Source of the DNA: Paraspadella gotoi
Lineage: Eukaryota; Chaetognatha
Assembly: GCA_051294375.1 (NCBI GenBank)
Contig: CM119268.1
Coordinates: forward strand, 616,415 to 680,414
Length of the DNA: 64,000 bases
Direction: 5' to 3'
The notes below the pieces were generated by a model that searched no databases, was not told the origin of the DNA, and saw only the letters and a list, made by a program, of their open reading frames with translations. Position numbers and translations under genes: made by a program. Position 1 is the stretch's first letter. The number at the start of each line of letters is the position of its first letter. This document shows positions 1-11,524 of this stretch, in pieces.

Positions 1-3
1 CCA

Positions 4-207
4 TTGGTTTTGAAAGAGAAAGGAATTATTAAAGAGTGGTTTAGAAAAATGCTTAAAATGCGCTGGTCCGAACATGTTGGTATCGAACTCGTATCGGGGT
101 CGAAAAAAACTCAAGTCTCTCAGGAAAAGGCAGAACATTTTTTATATCATAAAGTTGATGATTCGGTTCTTACCCACATGTTCTTCTCCAGGACGCAAAA
201 GTATTAA
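4..207 (+). CDS. Possible 3' coding fragment of an unknown gene
   Basis: An open frame runs from the window edge to a TAA at 205-207 and gives a charged, non-repetitive peptide of about 67 residues (for example a stretch KEWFRKMLKMRWSEHVGIEL). Composition is protein-like and unlike the low-complexity ORFs elsewhere here. I recognise no family, no acceptor site can be seen because the window starts here, and chance is a real alternative. Confidence 0.22.
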   Translation: MVLKEKGIIKEWFRKMLKMRWSEHVGIELVSGSKKTQVSQEKAEHFLYHKVDDSVLTHMFFSRTQKY

Positions 208-325
208 CTAGGAGAAACAACCCTTAGACTTTATGTTATTACCGCTGACCTTCTTTAGATGCAGGAGCTATAACACTATATATCAAATAATTGATATGTT
301 CAGGTTCCCAGGTCTCGCGAGACAC

Positions 326-420
326 CTATGAATAATATTGAGTCAGTATATTCTTCAATTCCTGAGCGAAAATCTCCTTGTGAGTCAGATGGCGTTCGTC
401 GTCGTCGGTCGTCGTCGTCC
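326..420 (-). CDS. Candidate last exon of the QPCT-like gene
   Basis: Read on the minus strand, this gives DDERHLTHKEIFAQELKNIL followed by TQYYS and a TAG at 326-328. The pattern of acidic residue, leucine, variable helix, L..IL and an aromatic end resembles the C-terminal helix of glutaminyl cyclases (D-E-x-N-L ... N-L-x-x-I-L-x-x-F). A short GAC run precedes it and hides the acceptor. The exon that should carry the zinc-ligand histidine (HT motif) was not found between this piece and exon 5, so the link is tentative. Confidence 0.38.
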
Positions 421-621
421 GTTGTTTTTGTTACGTCGGACGCTTCATTAATAGAAGGTAAAATAAATAATGGAAAGTTAAAAGAGTGATCGTTTTATTA
501 AATTACTAAATTTGTTAATATTGCGAGACGCTTGATTGGAAATTAAATAATATCGTTTTATACCATATACAATAAATTAACAATATAGTCGTGCCTAACC
601 TGAAAGTCTCTGCATCCTTAC

Positions 622-713
622 CAGCTTGTCAGTCCTCTTTATCTTCATCTGTTTTTCCGATTCCTCGCTATATTCGTTGGAAGAAGAGAAGACGTTGAGG
701 AGAAAAAAGGTCT
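622..713 (-). CDS. Probable exon 5 of the QPCT-like gene
   Basis: A pyrimidine-rich acceptor (...taacag) precedes 713 and a good donor (CTG|gtaagg) follows 622. With the phase left by exon 4 (ATC TTC AG|), the first part reads RDLFSPQRLLFFQRI and, after a one-base frame change, EESEKQMKIKRTDKL. This resembles the glutaminyl cyclase stretch after PxF, where a helix contains (W/L)F-x-R-L-x-x-I-E. The internal frame change probably reflects a base error, as in exons 2 and 4. The splice signals are clear; the family assignment is moderate. Confidence 0.48.
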
Positions 714-999
714 CTGTTAAAAAGGAGAATGGAAGCAAATGACAATATTACTCTTAATAATTGTATAAAGTATTAAACATATTATTAACTGGAAACCAAG
801 TTGAGATTAGATCGTTTTTATTCTTTGTCTATTTTTCAATAAAAATGGCAGGCTAAATCTAAAATAACCTTCAAAAGATATTTATTTATAAGTAAATGTA
901 AGCGATCAATCTAAATTAAATAGATACAAATGAATAATTATATTTGTTACTTAAATGAAGATATGTTATACGTTAAAGTGTCGTTTTAAAAAAATTATA

Positions 1000-1024
1000 N
1001 NNNNNNNNNNNNNNNNNNNNNNNN
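1000..1024. other. Assembly gap (25 N)
   Basis: Run of exactly 25 N inside a transition from AT-rich sequence to a purine-rich tract. Unlike the gaps at 6980, 24192, 38005 and 40821, its two sides are not inverted copies of each other. Confidence 0.95.
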
Positions 1025-1600
1025 GATTGGGGTCTACAATTCAAGGGGGAGGGAAGGAGGGGGAGCAGCGGCCGAGAGAGAGGGGGAGAGGCAGGAAGGG
1101 AAGAAGAAGAGGGAGAGCTAGAAAGGAGGGAAGGGGGAGGAGGGGAGAGGTGAGAGGGGGGAGAGAGAAGCGAGAAGAAAGAAGGAGGGAGGAGAGGGGG
1201 AGGGGGAAGGAAGGGGACACCGAGGTTAGGGAGGGAGGATGGAGGGAGAGAAGAGAGGGAGGGGGAGAGGGAAAGAACGGGAGAATGGGAGAGGGAGGAG
1301 AGAAATGGGGAGCAAGAAGGAGAGAGGGAGGGAGGGAGAAGGAGGGATGATAGGGTGGAGCAGTATGTGGAAGGGCAGGGAGGGGAGAGGGGAAAGAAGA
1401 AGAGAAGAGCAGGGAGGTGAGCGGAAGGGGCAGGAGAGGGGGGGAAACGAAGGTAGGGGAGGGAGAAGAGGGAGAGAGGGAGGGAGGTAGGAAGAAAGAA
1501 GGGAGAGAGGAGGGGAGAGGAGAGGGAGGGAGAGGACAGGAAAGGAGGGAGAGAGAGGAGAGAGGGGGACGGAAAGAAGAAAAAGAGGAGGGACAAATAC
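1025..1600. repeat. GGGA/GA-rich low-complexity tract
   Basis: About 575 bp of almost pure purine on the plus strand (GGGAGG, GAGA, AAGAAG). Long open frames in it are compositional only. Confidence 0.9.
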
Positions 1601-1629
1601 AGTGAAATAGGTAATCTTAAAAAGATTTT

Positions 1630-1777
1630 CATAGCAAATTCTAGAAAAGCACATCCAGCACAGCCTGCGGAAGAAGCTGCAGATGCAGGAATAACTGCAG
1701 AAGAAGCAGGAACTGCATAAGAAGCTGCACTCGCAGCAGGAACTGCAGATTGAACTGCAGATGTAGGAGAATCAAAC
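1630..1777. repeat. Degenerate GCAG/GAAG-type tandem repeat
   Basis: Short units such as gcagaagaagcaggaactgc recur with variation just downstream, in gene sense, of QPCT-like exon 4. On the minus strand they would encode an Ala/Ser-rich peptide, but the exon most likely ends before them. Confidence 0.5.
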
Positions 1778-1847
1778 CTGAAGATCGGTTGTCGTTCGCC
1801 GATGAGATCGAGCAGAACTAAGACATCGATTGCGTCAAGACGAGACG

Positions 1848-1881
<34 letters not shown>

Positions 1882-1970
1882 ACTGACTGCAATCAATGGA
1901 CGCGCTGGACGACAACTGACGGAAATGGAGTCGAAGCCATAGTGAAGCGGAGATGACGGACGTCGGGTAG
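1778..1970 (-). CDS. QPCT: Exon 4 of a glutaminyl-peptide cyclotransferase-like gene, with a serine-codon expansion and frame breaks
   Basis: Minus-strand exon. It starts after an AG at 1971-1972 with phase 2, matching the end of exon 3, and reads LY..RHL...MASTPFPS, then VVVQR, a (TCG)n run encoding about ten serines, and LDAIDVLVLLDLIGERQPIF. In known glutaminyl cyclases the same order occurs: DSLYGSRHL, MASTP, then (I/M)DL(L)VLLDLIGAPNPTF. At least two one-base frame changes are needed to read it through (near RHL and near the serine run), which fits uncorrected sequence errors. The trinucleotide run is located between two conserved blocks. The donor gtttga is weak, but its phase agrees with the next exon. 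Confidence 0.72.
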
Positions 1971-1989
1971 CTTTGAGCGGGGAAACCAG

Positions 1990-2060
1990 GGGGATGGGGG
2001 AAGAGAGAGAGAGAGAGAGGAGACGCTAGAGAGAGAGAGAGACGAGAGAGATGAGAGAGA
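1990..2060. repeat. (GA)n microsatellite next to exon 4 acceptor
   Basis: GA-rich run (CT-rich in gene sense) forming the polypyrimidine region upstream of QPCT-like exon 4. Confidence 0.7.
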
Positions 2061-2333
2061 GAGGAATACTAAAGTGGAAACAATGTTAACATTTAACAAC
2101 GAGATAGCAAAGAGCAAAAATGAAATGAGTATTTAAAAAATCTATTAAAAAAAATCCTCAAGCAAAAGAAATAATGAAAAAACAAAAAGAAAAAAGAAAC
2201 AAAAATGAATAAAAGAAAATTATTATAGAGTCAGAACAAAATATACAGACAACAAAAGAAAAAGAAATTAACTAATAAATAAAACTAGACAAAACAAAAC
2301 ATAAAGACAGAAAAAAACAAGAATGGTAATTCC

Positions 2334-2616
2334 AATGTGTTGCGCTGCAGTCCTTTCCTTATCATGGCAATGTCGCATTTACTTTGTGCTCATGTATCTA
2401 TAGTTCGGCATACTATATAAGTATGAACCACATTCACAAAAATTAATTACTGATGCCATACTGATCTGCCGAGTAAGGATTAAAACAACTCTCAACAATT
2501 TTGTGAATCATGCTGCATTGAATTTTGGATCATGTGGTCGTTTTTTAAACAAACCGAGCGACCAAAAGGTCACTTATTAAGTTGCAACGCGAATGCTCGC
2601 GGCGCAACTAAAAAGC
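2334..2616 (+). repeat. Dispersed repeat, family with copy at 44 kb
   Basis: Begins ccaatgtgttgcgc(t/c)gcagt, contains a stretch ttttgtgaat(c/t)atgctgcatt, and ends gcgcaactaaaaag. The same three landmarks in the same order occur at about 44049-44480, and the end motif also occurs near 52640. Probably a non-autonomous element. No coding capacity seen. Confidence 0.6.
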
Positions 2617-2651
2617 CAATAACGAAAAACAAAAGGGAATCGGAAAAGAAA

Positions 2652-2786
2652 ATGGCGGAGTCGCCATCTGGCGGTGACGTCTGTTTAGAGTTCAAACGAG
2701 GACTAATGGCGGTGATGCAGTGGAGAGAGACGGAGAGAGTTGAGTGGAGAGGAGAGGGAATGCTCAATTGCGGGGGGAGAATGGTA
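2652..2786 (+). CDS. Weak candidate small ORF or first exon
   Basis: ATG in a good context (aaaATGG) opens a 45-codon frame ending at TAA (2787-2789) and starting MAESPSGGDVCLEF. No clear donor, no family. It lies just outside the left arm of the first inverted repeat. May be chance. Confidence 0.15.
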
Positions 2787-3286
2787 TAAAAAAATATCGA
2801 ATGCATTTTCTGTTTCTTAATTTTCTGTTAAAATCTTTAAAAAAATGCGCGCAATCCCTAAAAAAATATATATTTTTCAATGTATTGAAGAGAAATGTTT
2901 TAATGCTAATCGTATATGAAAAAAATAGAACAGGGCAAAGGCTCCGTGCTGAAAAGAACGCCTTTGTATCTGAGCGCTATCAGTTAAGCGGGCGTTCGGC
3001 GGTTAACCGGAAGGAAGCGTTGATTTGAACTCACCCAGTTGATGCGGCAGAAAAAACCCCTTTTTGATTCCGTAAAATTCGATTTCATATTAAGTCCGTT
3101 TATTCATTTTATTCACTCATTAGTTTATATCATTTAAATAATTCTAATTTATTTTCATCATTCATTAGGTTCATTAAAATAATTTTATCCAACTTCGTTA
3201 GAGTTAATCCATTCATTCGTTTATTTAATCGTTAGTTTAATCGTTAGTTTTTAATCATTCATTCATTCACTTACCCTCCCCCTTAG

Positions 3287-3495
3287 GGTTTTCCGAACTC
3301 CATCTTCCTCGCGCCACTGACTCCGCCGTCCCCTGCGCCAATTGCTTCTCTCCATCTAAGCGGCCTCTCTCGGACGAATTCTTTGGAAAAAAAACCAAAA
3401 AAAAACCAAAAGTCACAAGGAATTATTGACTCTGGAACTGATTTTCTTTCGACGGAGAAGAAGCTTTTGTGAAATGGAGTGAGAAGCGATTCGCT
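3287..3495 (+). pseudogene. Inverted, frameshifted copy of QPCT-like exon 3
   Basis: Plus-strand sequence contains GCC ACT GAC TCC GCC GTC CCC TGC GCC (ATDSAVPCA) and a damaged version of the FFDGEEAF block, but is 209 bp long against 186 bp for the clean copy at 10193-10378, with extra bases in homopolymers and elsewhere. It lies on the opposite strand to the other exons of the gene. Most likely a duplicated raw read segment, not a functional exon. Confidence 0.75.
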
Positions 3496-4309
3496 GTTGA
3501 GTGATGAAGTGAGGAAGGATTTCTGCTGAAGGTGAGAAGTTGAGAAGTTGAGAAAGGATTTGCTTGTGAGTGTTGTCGGAGGTGTGAGAGGTGTAAGGGA
3601 GAAGGAGGGTGAATAGAGGAAGGAAGGAGAGCGGCGAGAAAAAGATGAGAGAGGAGAAAGAGAGAGAAAAAAAAAAAAATATGAGAGGGAGAGAGTAATG
3701 GTGAGGAGGGAGAGAGGAGGAGAGAGAGAGAGAGAGCGAAAAAAAAAAGAGAGAGACAGACAGAGAGAGAAGAGAGGAAAGACAGAGTAGCAGATAGGAG
3801 AAAACCAAAACAAAAGAAAGAAAAATATTTATTAAAAAAGAAGAAAAAAGAGAAGAGAGAGGGAAGGAGAGACAGAAAGAAATAAAGAAATAAAGAAATA
3901 AAAAGAAATTAAAAGTTAAAAAGAAAAAATATTAAAGAAATAAGAGAAATAAATAAAGAAAGAAAGAGAATAAACGATTCGAGAAAGAAAGAAAAGAAAA
4001 AGAAAGAAAAGGTGAGAGAGAGAGAAAAGGAATAGAAGAGAAAGAAAAGAAGGACAAGGGAAAAGAAAGAAAGAAAGAAAGAGAAAGAAAGAAAGAGGAA
4101 AGAAAGAAAAGATAAAGAAAAGAAAGACCAAAGAAAGAGAAAGAGGAAAGAGTGAGAAAAGAAAGAAAGAAAGCCTTTACGAAATCTTCACTTAGAATTC
4201 ATTTCCTCTTCTTAACACTGAGCAGCTTCCCAGCCCAAAAAAAAAGGCCACTAAAAATGTCCCCCTAAGGCTTAAAAGGGTTTAATTGCTTTCGCAAAAC
4301 TTATTTGGC

Positions 4310-6140
4310 ATATAACGACCGACGGACGACGGACGATGACGAGACAATGACGACGACGACGACGATTGACGACGACAATGACGATGATGACGACGACGAC
4401 GACGTTTGATGACCGACGACAATGACGATGAGGACGATGACGACGACGATGAGGACGACGACGAACGATTTGATGACGCACGACGACGAGCGTGAGGACG
4501 ATGACGACGACGAATGTAGGACGACGACGACGAGGTTGAGAGACGGACGGACGACAACGACGATGGACGACGTTTGATGACGACGACAATGACGATGAGG
4601 ACGATACGACGACGATGAGGACACGACGACGATTGATGGACGACGACGACGAGGTTGAGGACGATGACGACGACGCATGAGGGACGACGACGACGACGAG
4701 GTTGAGGACGAACGACAACGACATTGACGCGATGATGACGACGGACAATGACGATGAGGACGATGACGACGACATGAGGGAACGACGACGACGATGATGA
4801 CGACCGACGACGAGGTTTTGGAGGAACGCATGACGACGACGATGAGGGACGACGACGAACGATTTGATTGGACGACGACGACGCAGGTTGAGGACGACGA
4901 CAACGACGATGACGACGTTGATGACGACGACAATGACGATTGAGGACGCATGACGACGACGGATGAGGACGACGACGACGATGATGACGACACGACGTGG
5001 TTGAGCGATGACGACGGCACGATGAGGACGACGACGAACGATGATGACGGACTGACGACGGCAGGTTGAGGACGACGACAACGACGATGAAGACGTTGAT
5101 GGACGACGACCAATGACGATGAGGACGATGACGACGACGATGAGGAGCGACGACGACGATGATGACGCACGACGACGAGGTTGAGACGATGACGACCGGC
5201 GACGATGACGACGACGATTGGGACGACGACGACGGATTTGATTGACGGACGACGACTGAGCGTTGAGGACGCGACAACGACGATGAAGGACGATTTGACG
5301 ACGACGATTGAGGGACGACGACGACGATGATGACGACGACGACGAGGGTGAGGACGATGACGACCGACGATGAGGGACGACGACGACGACGATTGATGGA
5401 CGACGACGACGAGGTTCAGACGATGAACGACGAACGATGAAGACCGTTGATGACGACGACAATTGACGATGAGGACGATTGACTACGCGGACATGAGGAC
5501 GACGACGACGATGATGACGACGACGACGGATGGTTGAGGACGGATATGACGACGAACGATGCAGGACGACGATCGACGATGATGACGACGCACTGACGAG
5601 ACTGTTGAGGAACGACGACAACGACGATAAGACGATGGACGACGACGATGAGGACGATGACCGACGACGATGATTGACGACGACGACGATGATGTCACGA
5701 CGACAACGACGATGATGACGACGACGACGAGGTTTTGGAGGGGGGGGGGGGGGGTGAAACGATGACGACGACGATTGAGGACGCACGACGACGATTTGAT
5801 GACGACGACGACGCAGGTTGAGGGACGACGGACACGACGATGGCAAGACGTTGATGACGACGACGGACAATGACGCATGAGGACGATCTGGACGACGACC
5901 GATTGAGGACGAACACGACGACGAATGATTACCGCGACGACGAGGCTTGAGCGACGATGACGACGACGCATGACGACGATCGACGACGAATTTTGATGAC
6001 GACGACGACGCAGTTGAGGACGACGGACAACGACGATGAAGACGATGACGACGGACGATGAGGACGATGGACGACTGACGATGATGACGACGACGACGAT
6101 GATGACGACGACAACGGACGATGAGGACGGACGACGCACG
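4310..6140. repeat. GAC/GAT/GAG triplet tract with higher-order period near 180 bp
   Basis: About 1.8 kb of degenerate GAC/GAT/GAG triplets. A landmark (gacgttgatgacgacgacaatgacgatgagg, variants) recurs near 4390, 4572, 4735, 4911, 5093, 5442 and 5850, implying a repeat unit of roughly 180 bp. Single extra or missing bases break any long acidic reading frame on the plus strand. The serine/valine/arginine ORFs on the other strand are compositional. Confidence 0.8.
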
Positions 6141-6179
6141 AAACGTCGATCAACGGGCTTTTTGTTTATGAAGTCAAAT

Positions 6180-6395
6180 CATTTCCACTGACAAAAACAA
6201 CACCATAACAACAACGAACAACAAACAAAGAAAACAAACAACGACAACAATTAAAAACAACAAACAGCAACAATAACAACAACAAAACAATTACAACAAC
6301 AAACAATAAACAACAACGACAACAATTACAACAACAAACAAACAATTTACAAACAACAACAACAATCAAAAAACAACAACATACTCCTACATACA
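6180..6395. repeat. CAA/ACAAC tandem repeat
   Basis: About 215 bp of acaacaaacaac-type repeats. The inverted copy is at 7402-7632. Confidence 0.85.
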
Positions 6396-6979
6396 TGGCG
6401 ATGGGCGATCCTTTCCTGACCTCTTTAGAGATTTCTTCTCTACTGCCATCTCTTTCTTAACTTTTGCCATTCTCTTACCACTTTAAAAAAATCTTTTCCC
6501 CATTTTTCCAAATCCCCATTTTCGCTAAAATCCTATCCATTTTCAGCCTCTTACTTCCCATTTTGCCATATCTTCTTTTTTTTCCATCTTCCCATTAGTT
6601 TGCCAATTCTCCTTCTTTCATTTCACCATTTCTTCCCTCCACCATCTTTGCCATATCCTCTTCACTTTTGTCACGACTACCTCCAATTTTGCCATCTCCC
6701 CCCTCGCCATTTTTGCCCATTTTCTTCCCCTCGGCGCGTTCGGTTGATCTCCGGCGAATCTCATTTCGCTTCAGACCGCGACTTTTTTCTTTCCTTATTT
6801 TCTTCATTTCTTCTTTTCTTTTTTCTTTTTTTCCTTTTTCCCTCTTCCTTCCTCTCTCTCTCCTCACTCTCCCTCCTTCCCTTTCTCCCTCCCTCCCTCT
6901 CTCTCCCTCCCTCTCTCTCCCTCTCTTTCTCCCTCTCCCTCTTCTCCATCTTTCAGCCGCTCACTTCTTCTTCTTTCCC

Positions 6980-7004
6980 NNNNNNNNNNNNNNNNNNNNN
7001 NNNN
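6980..7004. other. 25-N gap at centre of inverted repeat 1
   Basis: Exactly 25 N. Sequence to the right (7005 onward) is the reverse complement of sequence ending about 155 bp to the left, so the gap marks a fold-back junction. Confidence 0.95.
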
Positions 7005-7659
7005 AAAGAAGAATGAAGAAAAATAAGGAAAAGAAAAAGTCGCGTCTGAACGAAATGAGATTCGCGGAGATCAACCGACGCCCGAGGGAAGAAATGGCAA
7101 AAATGGCGAGGGGGAGATGGCAAAATGGAGGTAGTCGTGACAAAGTGAGAGGATATGGCAAAGATGGTGAGGGAAGAAATGGTGAAATGAAGAAGGAGAT
7201 GGCAAACTAATGGGAGATGGAAAAAAAAGAAGATATGGCAAAATGGGAGTAAGAGGCTGAAAATGGATAGGATTGCGAAATGGGGGATTTGGAAAATGGG
7301 AAAAGATTTTTTTAAAGTGGTAAGAGAATGGCAAAAGTTAAGAAAGAGATGGCAGTAGAGAAGAAATCTCTAAAGAGGTCAGGAAAGGATCGCCCATCGC
7401 CATGTATGTAGGAGTATGTTGTTGTTTTTTGATTGTTGTTGTTGTTTGTAAATTGTTTGTTTGTTGTTGTAATTGTTGTCGTTGTTGTTTATTGTTTGTT
7501 GTTGTAATTGTTTTGTTGTTGTTATTGTTGCTGTTTGTTGTTTTTAATTGTTGTCGTTGTTTGTTTTCTTTGTTTGTTGTTCGTTGTTGTTATGGTGTTG
7601 TTTTTGTCAGTGGAAATGATTTGACTTCATAAACAAAAAGCCCGTTGATCGACGTTTCG

Positions 7660-9460
7660 TGCGTCGTCCGTCCTCATCGTCCGTTGTCGTCGTCATCATC
7701 GTCGTCGTCGTCATCATCGTCAGTCGTCCATCGTCCTCATCGTCCGTCGTCATCGTCTTCATCGTCGTTGTCCGTCGTCCTCAACTGCGTCGTCGTCGTC
7801 ATCAAAATTCGTCGTCGATCGTCGTCATGCGTCGTCGTCATCGTCGCTCAAGCCTCGTCGTCGCGGTAATCATTCGTCGTCGTGTTCGTCCTCAATCGGT
7901 CGTCGTCCAGATCGTCCTCATGCGTCATTGTCCGTCGTCGTCATCAACGTCTTGCCATCGTCGTGTCCGTCGTCCCTCAACCTGCGTCGTCGTCGTCATC
8001 AAATCGTCGTCGTGCGTCCTCAATCGTCGTCGTCATCGTTTCACCCCCCCCCCCCCCCTCCAAAACCTCGTCGTCGTCGTCATCATCGTCGTTGTCGTCG
8101 TGACATCATCGTCGTCGTCGTCAATCATCGTCGTCGGTCATCGTCCTCATCGTCGTCGTCCATCGTCTTATCGTCGTTGTCGTCGTTCCTCAACAGTCTC
8201 GTCAGTGCGTCGTCATCATCGTCGATCGTCGTCCTGCATCGTTCGTCGTCATATCCGTCCTCAACCATCCGTCGTCGTCGTCATCATCGTCGTCGTCGTC
8301 CTCATGTCCGCGTAGTCAATCGTCCTCATCGTCAATTGTCGTCGTCATCAACGGTCTTCATCGTTCGTCGTTCATCGTCTGAACCTCGTCGTCGTCGTCC
8401 ATCAATCGTCGTCGTCGTCGTCCCTCATCGTCGGTCGTCATCGTCCTCACCCTCGTCGTCGTCGTCATCATCGTCGTCGTCGTCCCTCAATCGTCGTCGT
8501 CAAATCGTCCTTCATCGTCGTTGTCGCGTCCTCAACGCTCAGTCGTCGTCCGTCAATCAAATCCGTCGTCGTCGTCCCAATCGTCGTCGTCATCGTCGCC
8601 GGTCGTCATCGTCTCAACCTCGTCGTCGTGCGTCATCATCGTCGTCGTCGCTCCTCATCGTCGTCGTCATCGTCCTCATCGTCATTGGTCGTCGTCCATC
8701 AACGTCTTCATCGTCGTTGTCGTCGTCCTCAACCTGCCGTCGTCAGTCCGTCATCATCGTTCGTCGTCGTCCTCATCGTGCCGTCGTCATCGCTCAACCA
8801 CGTCGTGTCGTCATCATCGTCGTCGTCGTCCTCATCCGTCGTCGTCATGCGTCCTCAATCGTCATTGTCGTCGTCATCAACGTCGTCATCGTCGTTGTCG
8901 TCGTCCTCAACCTGCGTCGTCGTCGTCCAATCAAATCGTTCGTCGTCGTCCCTCATCGTCGTCGTCATGCGTTCCTCCAAAACCTCGTCGTCGGTCGTCA
9001 TCATCGTCGTCGTCGTTCCCTCATGTCGTCGTCATCGTCCTCATCGTCATTGTCCGTCGTCATCATCGCGTCAATGTCGTTGTCGTTCGTCCTCAACCTC
9101 GTCGTCGTCGTCGTCCCTCATGCGTTCGTCGTCATCGTCCTCAACCTCGTGTCGTCGTCCATCATGCGGTGTCCATCGTCGTCGTACGTCCTCATCGTCA
9201 GTCGTCGATCTCAACTCAAGTCCATCGTCGTCGTCGCGTCTCTCACCTCGTCGTCGTCCCTACATTCGTCGTCGCATCGTCGCTCACGGCTCGTCTCGTC
9301 TCATCCATCGTCGTCGTCGTCCTCATCGTCGTCGTCATCGTCCTCATCGTCATTGTCGTCGTCATCAACGTGCGTCGTCGTCTCATCATCGTCTTGTCGT
9401 CGTCAATCGTCGTCGTCATGTCTCATGTCATTGTCGTCGTCATCGTCCGTCGTCGTCGTC
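7660..9460. repeat. GTC/ATC triplet tract (inverse of 4310-6140)
   Basis: Reverse-complement copy of the GAC/GAT tract, also degenerate and with the same roughly 180-bp periodic landmarks. Open frames of over 500 codons here encode only S/V/R/H/P strings and are not genes. Confidence 0.8.
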
Positions 9461-9956
9461 GTTATATGCCAAATAAGTTTGCGAAAGCAATTAACCTTCT
9501 TAAGCCTTAGGGGGACTTTAGTGGCTTTTTTTGGGCTGGGAAGCTGCTCAGGTTAAGAAGAGAATGAATTCTAAGTGGAAGATTTTCGTAAGGCTTTCTT
9601 TCTTTCTTTTCTCACTCTTTCCTCTTTTCTTTCTTTGTCTTTCTTTTCTTTCTTTTCTTTCTTTCTTTCTTTCTTTTCTTCTTCTTTCTTTCTTTCTTTC
9701 CTTTCTTTCTTTCTATTCTTTCTTTCTTATTTCTTTCTTTTTCTTTCTTTCTTTCTCAATCTTTATTCTCTTTCTTTCTTTATTTATTTCTCTTATTTCT
9801 TTAATATTTTTTCTTTTTCTTTTAATTTCTTTTATTTCTTTATTTCTTTTTCTTTTTTTTCTTTCTTTCTTTTTTCTTTATTTCTTTCTTTGTTTTCTAT
9901 CTCTCTGTCTTTCCTCTCTTCTCTCTCTGTCTGTCTCTCTCTTTTTTTCTCTCTCC

Positions 9957-9989
<33 letters not shown>

Positions 9990-10191
9990 TCTCTCCCTCC
10001 TCTCCCTCTCGATATTTTTTTTTTTTTCTCTCTCTTTCTCTCTCTCTCTCTTTTTCTCGCCCTCTCCTTCCTTCCTCTTTCACCCTCCTTCTCCTTCACT
10101 CTCTCACACCTCTCACCACTCACACAGCAAATCCTTTCATCACTTCTCAACTTCTCACCTTCAGCAGAAATCCTTCCTCACTTCTCACTCA

Positions 10192-10413
<222 letters not shown>

Positions 10414-10842
10414 CTAACGATTAAACTAACGATTAAACTAACGAATGAATGATTAAACTAACGAGTGGATAAATTATTTAATGACTAAATGAATGATGAA
10501 ATAAATGTAGAATTATTAAATGAATATAAACTAATGAGTGAATAAATGAATAACGGACTTAATGAATGAATTTACGGAATCAAAAGGGTTTTTCTGCCGC
10601 ATCACTGGGTGAGTTCAAATCACCTTCCTTCCGGTTAACCGCCGAACGCGCTAACTGATAGCGCCACAGATACAAAGGCGTTCTTCAGCACGGGCCTTTG
10701 CCTGTCTATTTTTCATATACATTACATTACATTTCTTCAATAACATTGAACAAAAATATATATTTTTTTAGGGATTGCGCGCATTTTTTTAAAGATTTTA
10801 CAGAAAATTAAGATCAGAAAATCATTCGATATTTTTTTATAG

Positions 10843-10880
10843 AGGCCTTGACCCGGGCGAGTGCGGTCAGGCCTCTATAA
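10843..10880. repeat. Short hairpin at the outer edge of inverted repeat 1
   Basis: agaggcct-t-gacc ... ggtc-a-ggcctct forms a near-perfect stem of about 12 bp around a GC-rich loop, then AT-rich sequence. Possibly the terminal hairpin of a small element. No second end identified. Confidence 0.4.
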
Positions 10881-10914
10881 TGTTTTAAGGGCAGTTGTTC
10901 AATTTGTGACATAG

Positions 10915-11500
10915 TCGTCTCGTCGTCGTCGTCGTCGTCCGTCCGTCAACGCTGTTTTTCTATATACCAAAATACTACGGGCCTTTTAATAGGTTTGGGC
11001 TGTGATTACGTTTTTTATTTTAAATAAAAATTAATTATGAATTATGATAAAATTTTTTACAAAAGCCTGCGAATCATAGTAAGTTAAAAATTTATATATG
11101 GCTTTTTTCATATTGAAATAGCTGTGATACTTTTCCCATAAATTACATTAATGGATTTAAGTATCTTTTTGTTTGAATTCCACTTCATTATGATTTACTG
11201 CAATATGCAAATGAGATCAAAGTACTCCTTATAATATCCAAATTAGTATATAGAAATAGCTTTAATCTAATTACATATTGCAGTATATAATATTGAAGAT
11301 GAAATTCAAAAATTTGTTTAATTTTTAATAAAAAATGGGAACTCAAGGATTCTTTTTATGAGAAAGCTATATCTTTAATTTTAAACCAAATTAAATTAAA
11401 ATCTTTTACAAGCGCGATTGGAAAAAAATTGGAAAAATTTCCAAATTGTAAAACAATTGTAACACCCTATTTTTGCCTTTCTTTTATTTCTTTAAATTAT
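10915..11500. other. AT-rich intronic/intergenic sequence, no gene seen
   Basis: A short GTC run at 10918-10945, then AT-rich sequence with no exon-like open frames or clear splice pairs. Lies inside intron 2 of the QPCT-like gene. Confidence 0.5.
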
Positions 11501-11524
11501 GATATAGTATTTTCTTCCTATATT

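Larger units (their letters stand above)
2783..6979. repeat. Left arm of inverted repeat 1 (suspected assembly artefact)
   Basis: This arm is, with many small indels, the reverse complement of 7005-10842: QPCT exon 3 sequence at 3287-3495, CT/GA tracts at 3580-4180, GAC/GAT triplets at 4310-6140, CAA/ACAAC repeats at 6180-6395 and a TTTTGCCAT tandem repeat at 6400-6760. Similarity starts at 2783 (ataaaaaaatatcgaatg) and reaches the apex near 6825; 6826-6979 is extra sequence with no partner. Exon 3 in this arm is frameshifted, whereas it is clean in the right arm. Confidence 0.85.

Noticed and set aside
973-1896. 307-codon minus-strand frame rich in S, P, L and F
   Set aside because: Most of it is the complement of a purine tract and it runs through N. 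Only the conserved QPCT-like segment at 1778-1970 is kept.
4272-9556. Open frames of 200-542 codons in the GAC/GTC arrays
   Set aside because: They encode only S/V/R/H/P strings, occur in several frames at once and are mirrored between arms; a consequence of a triplet repeat that lacks stops.
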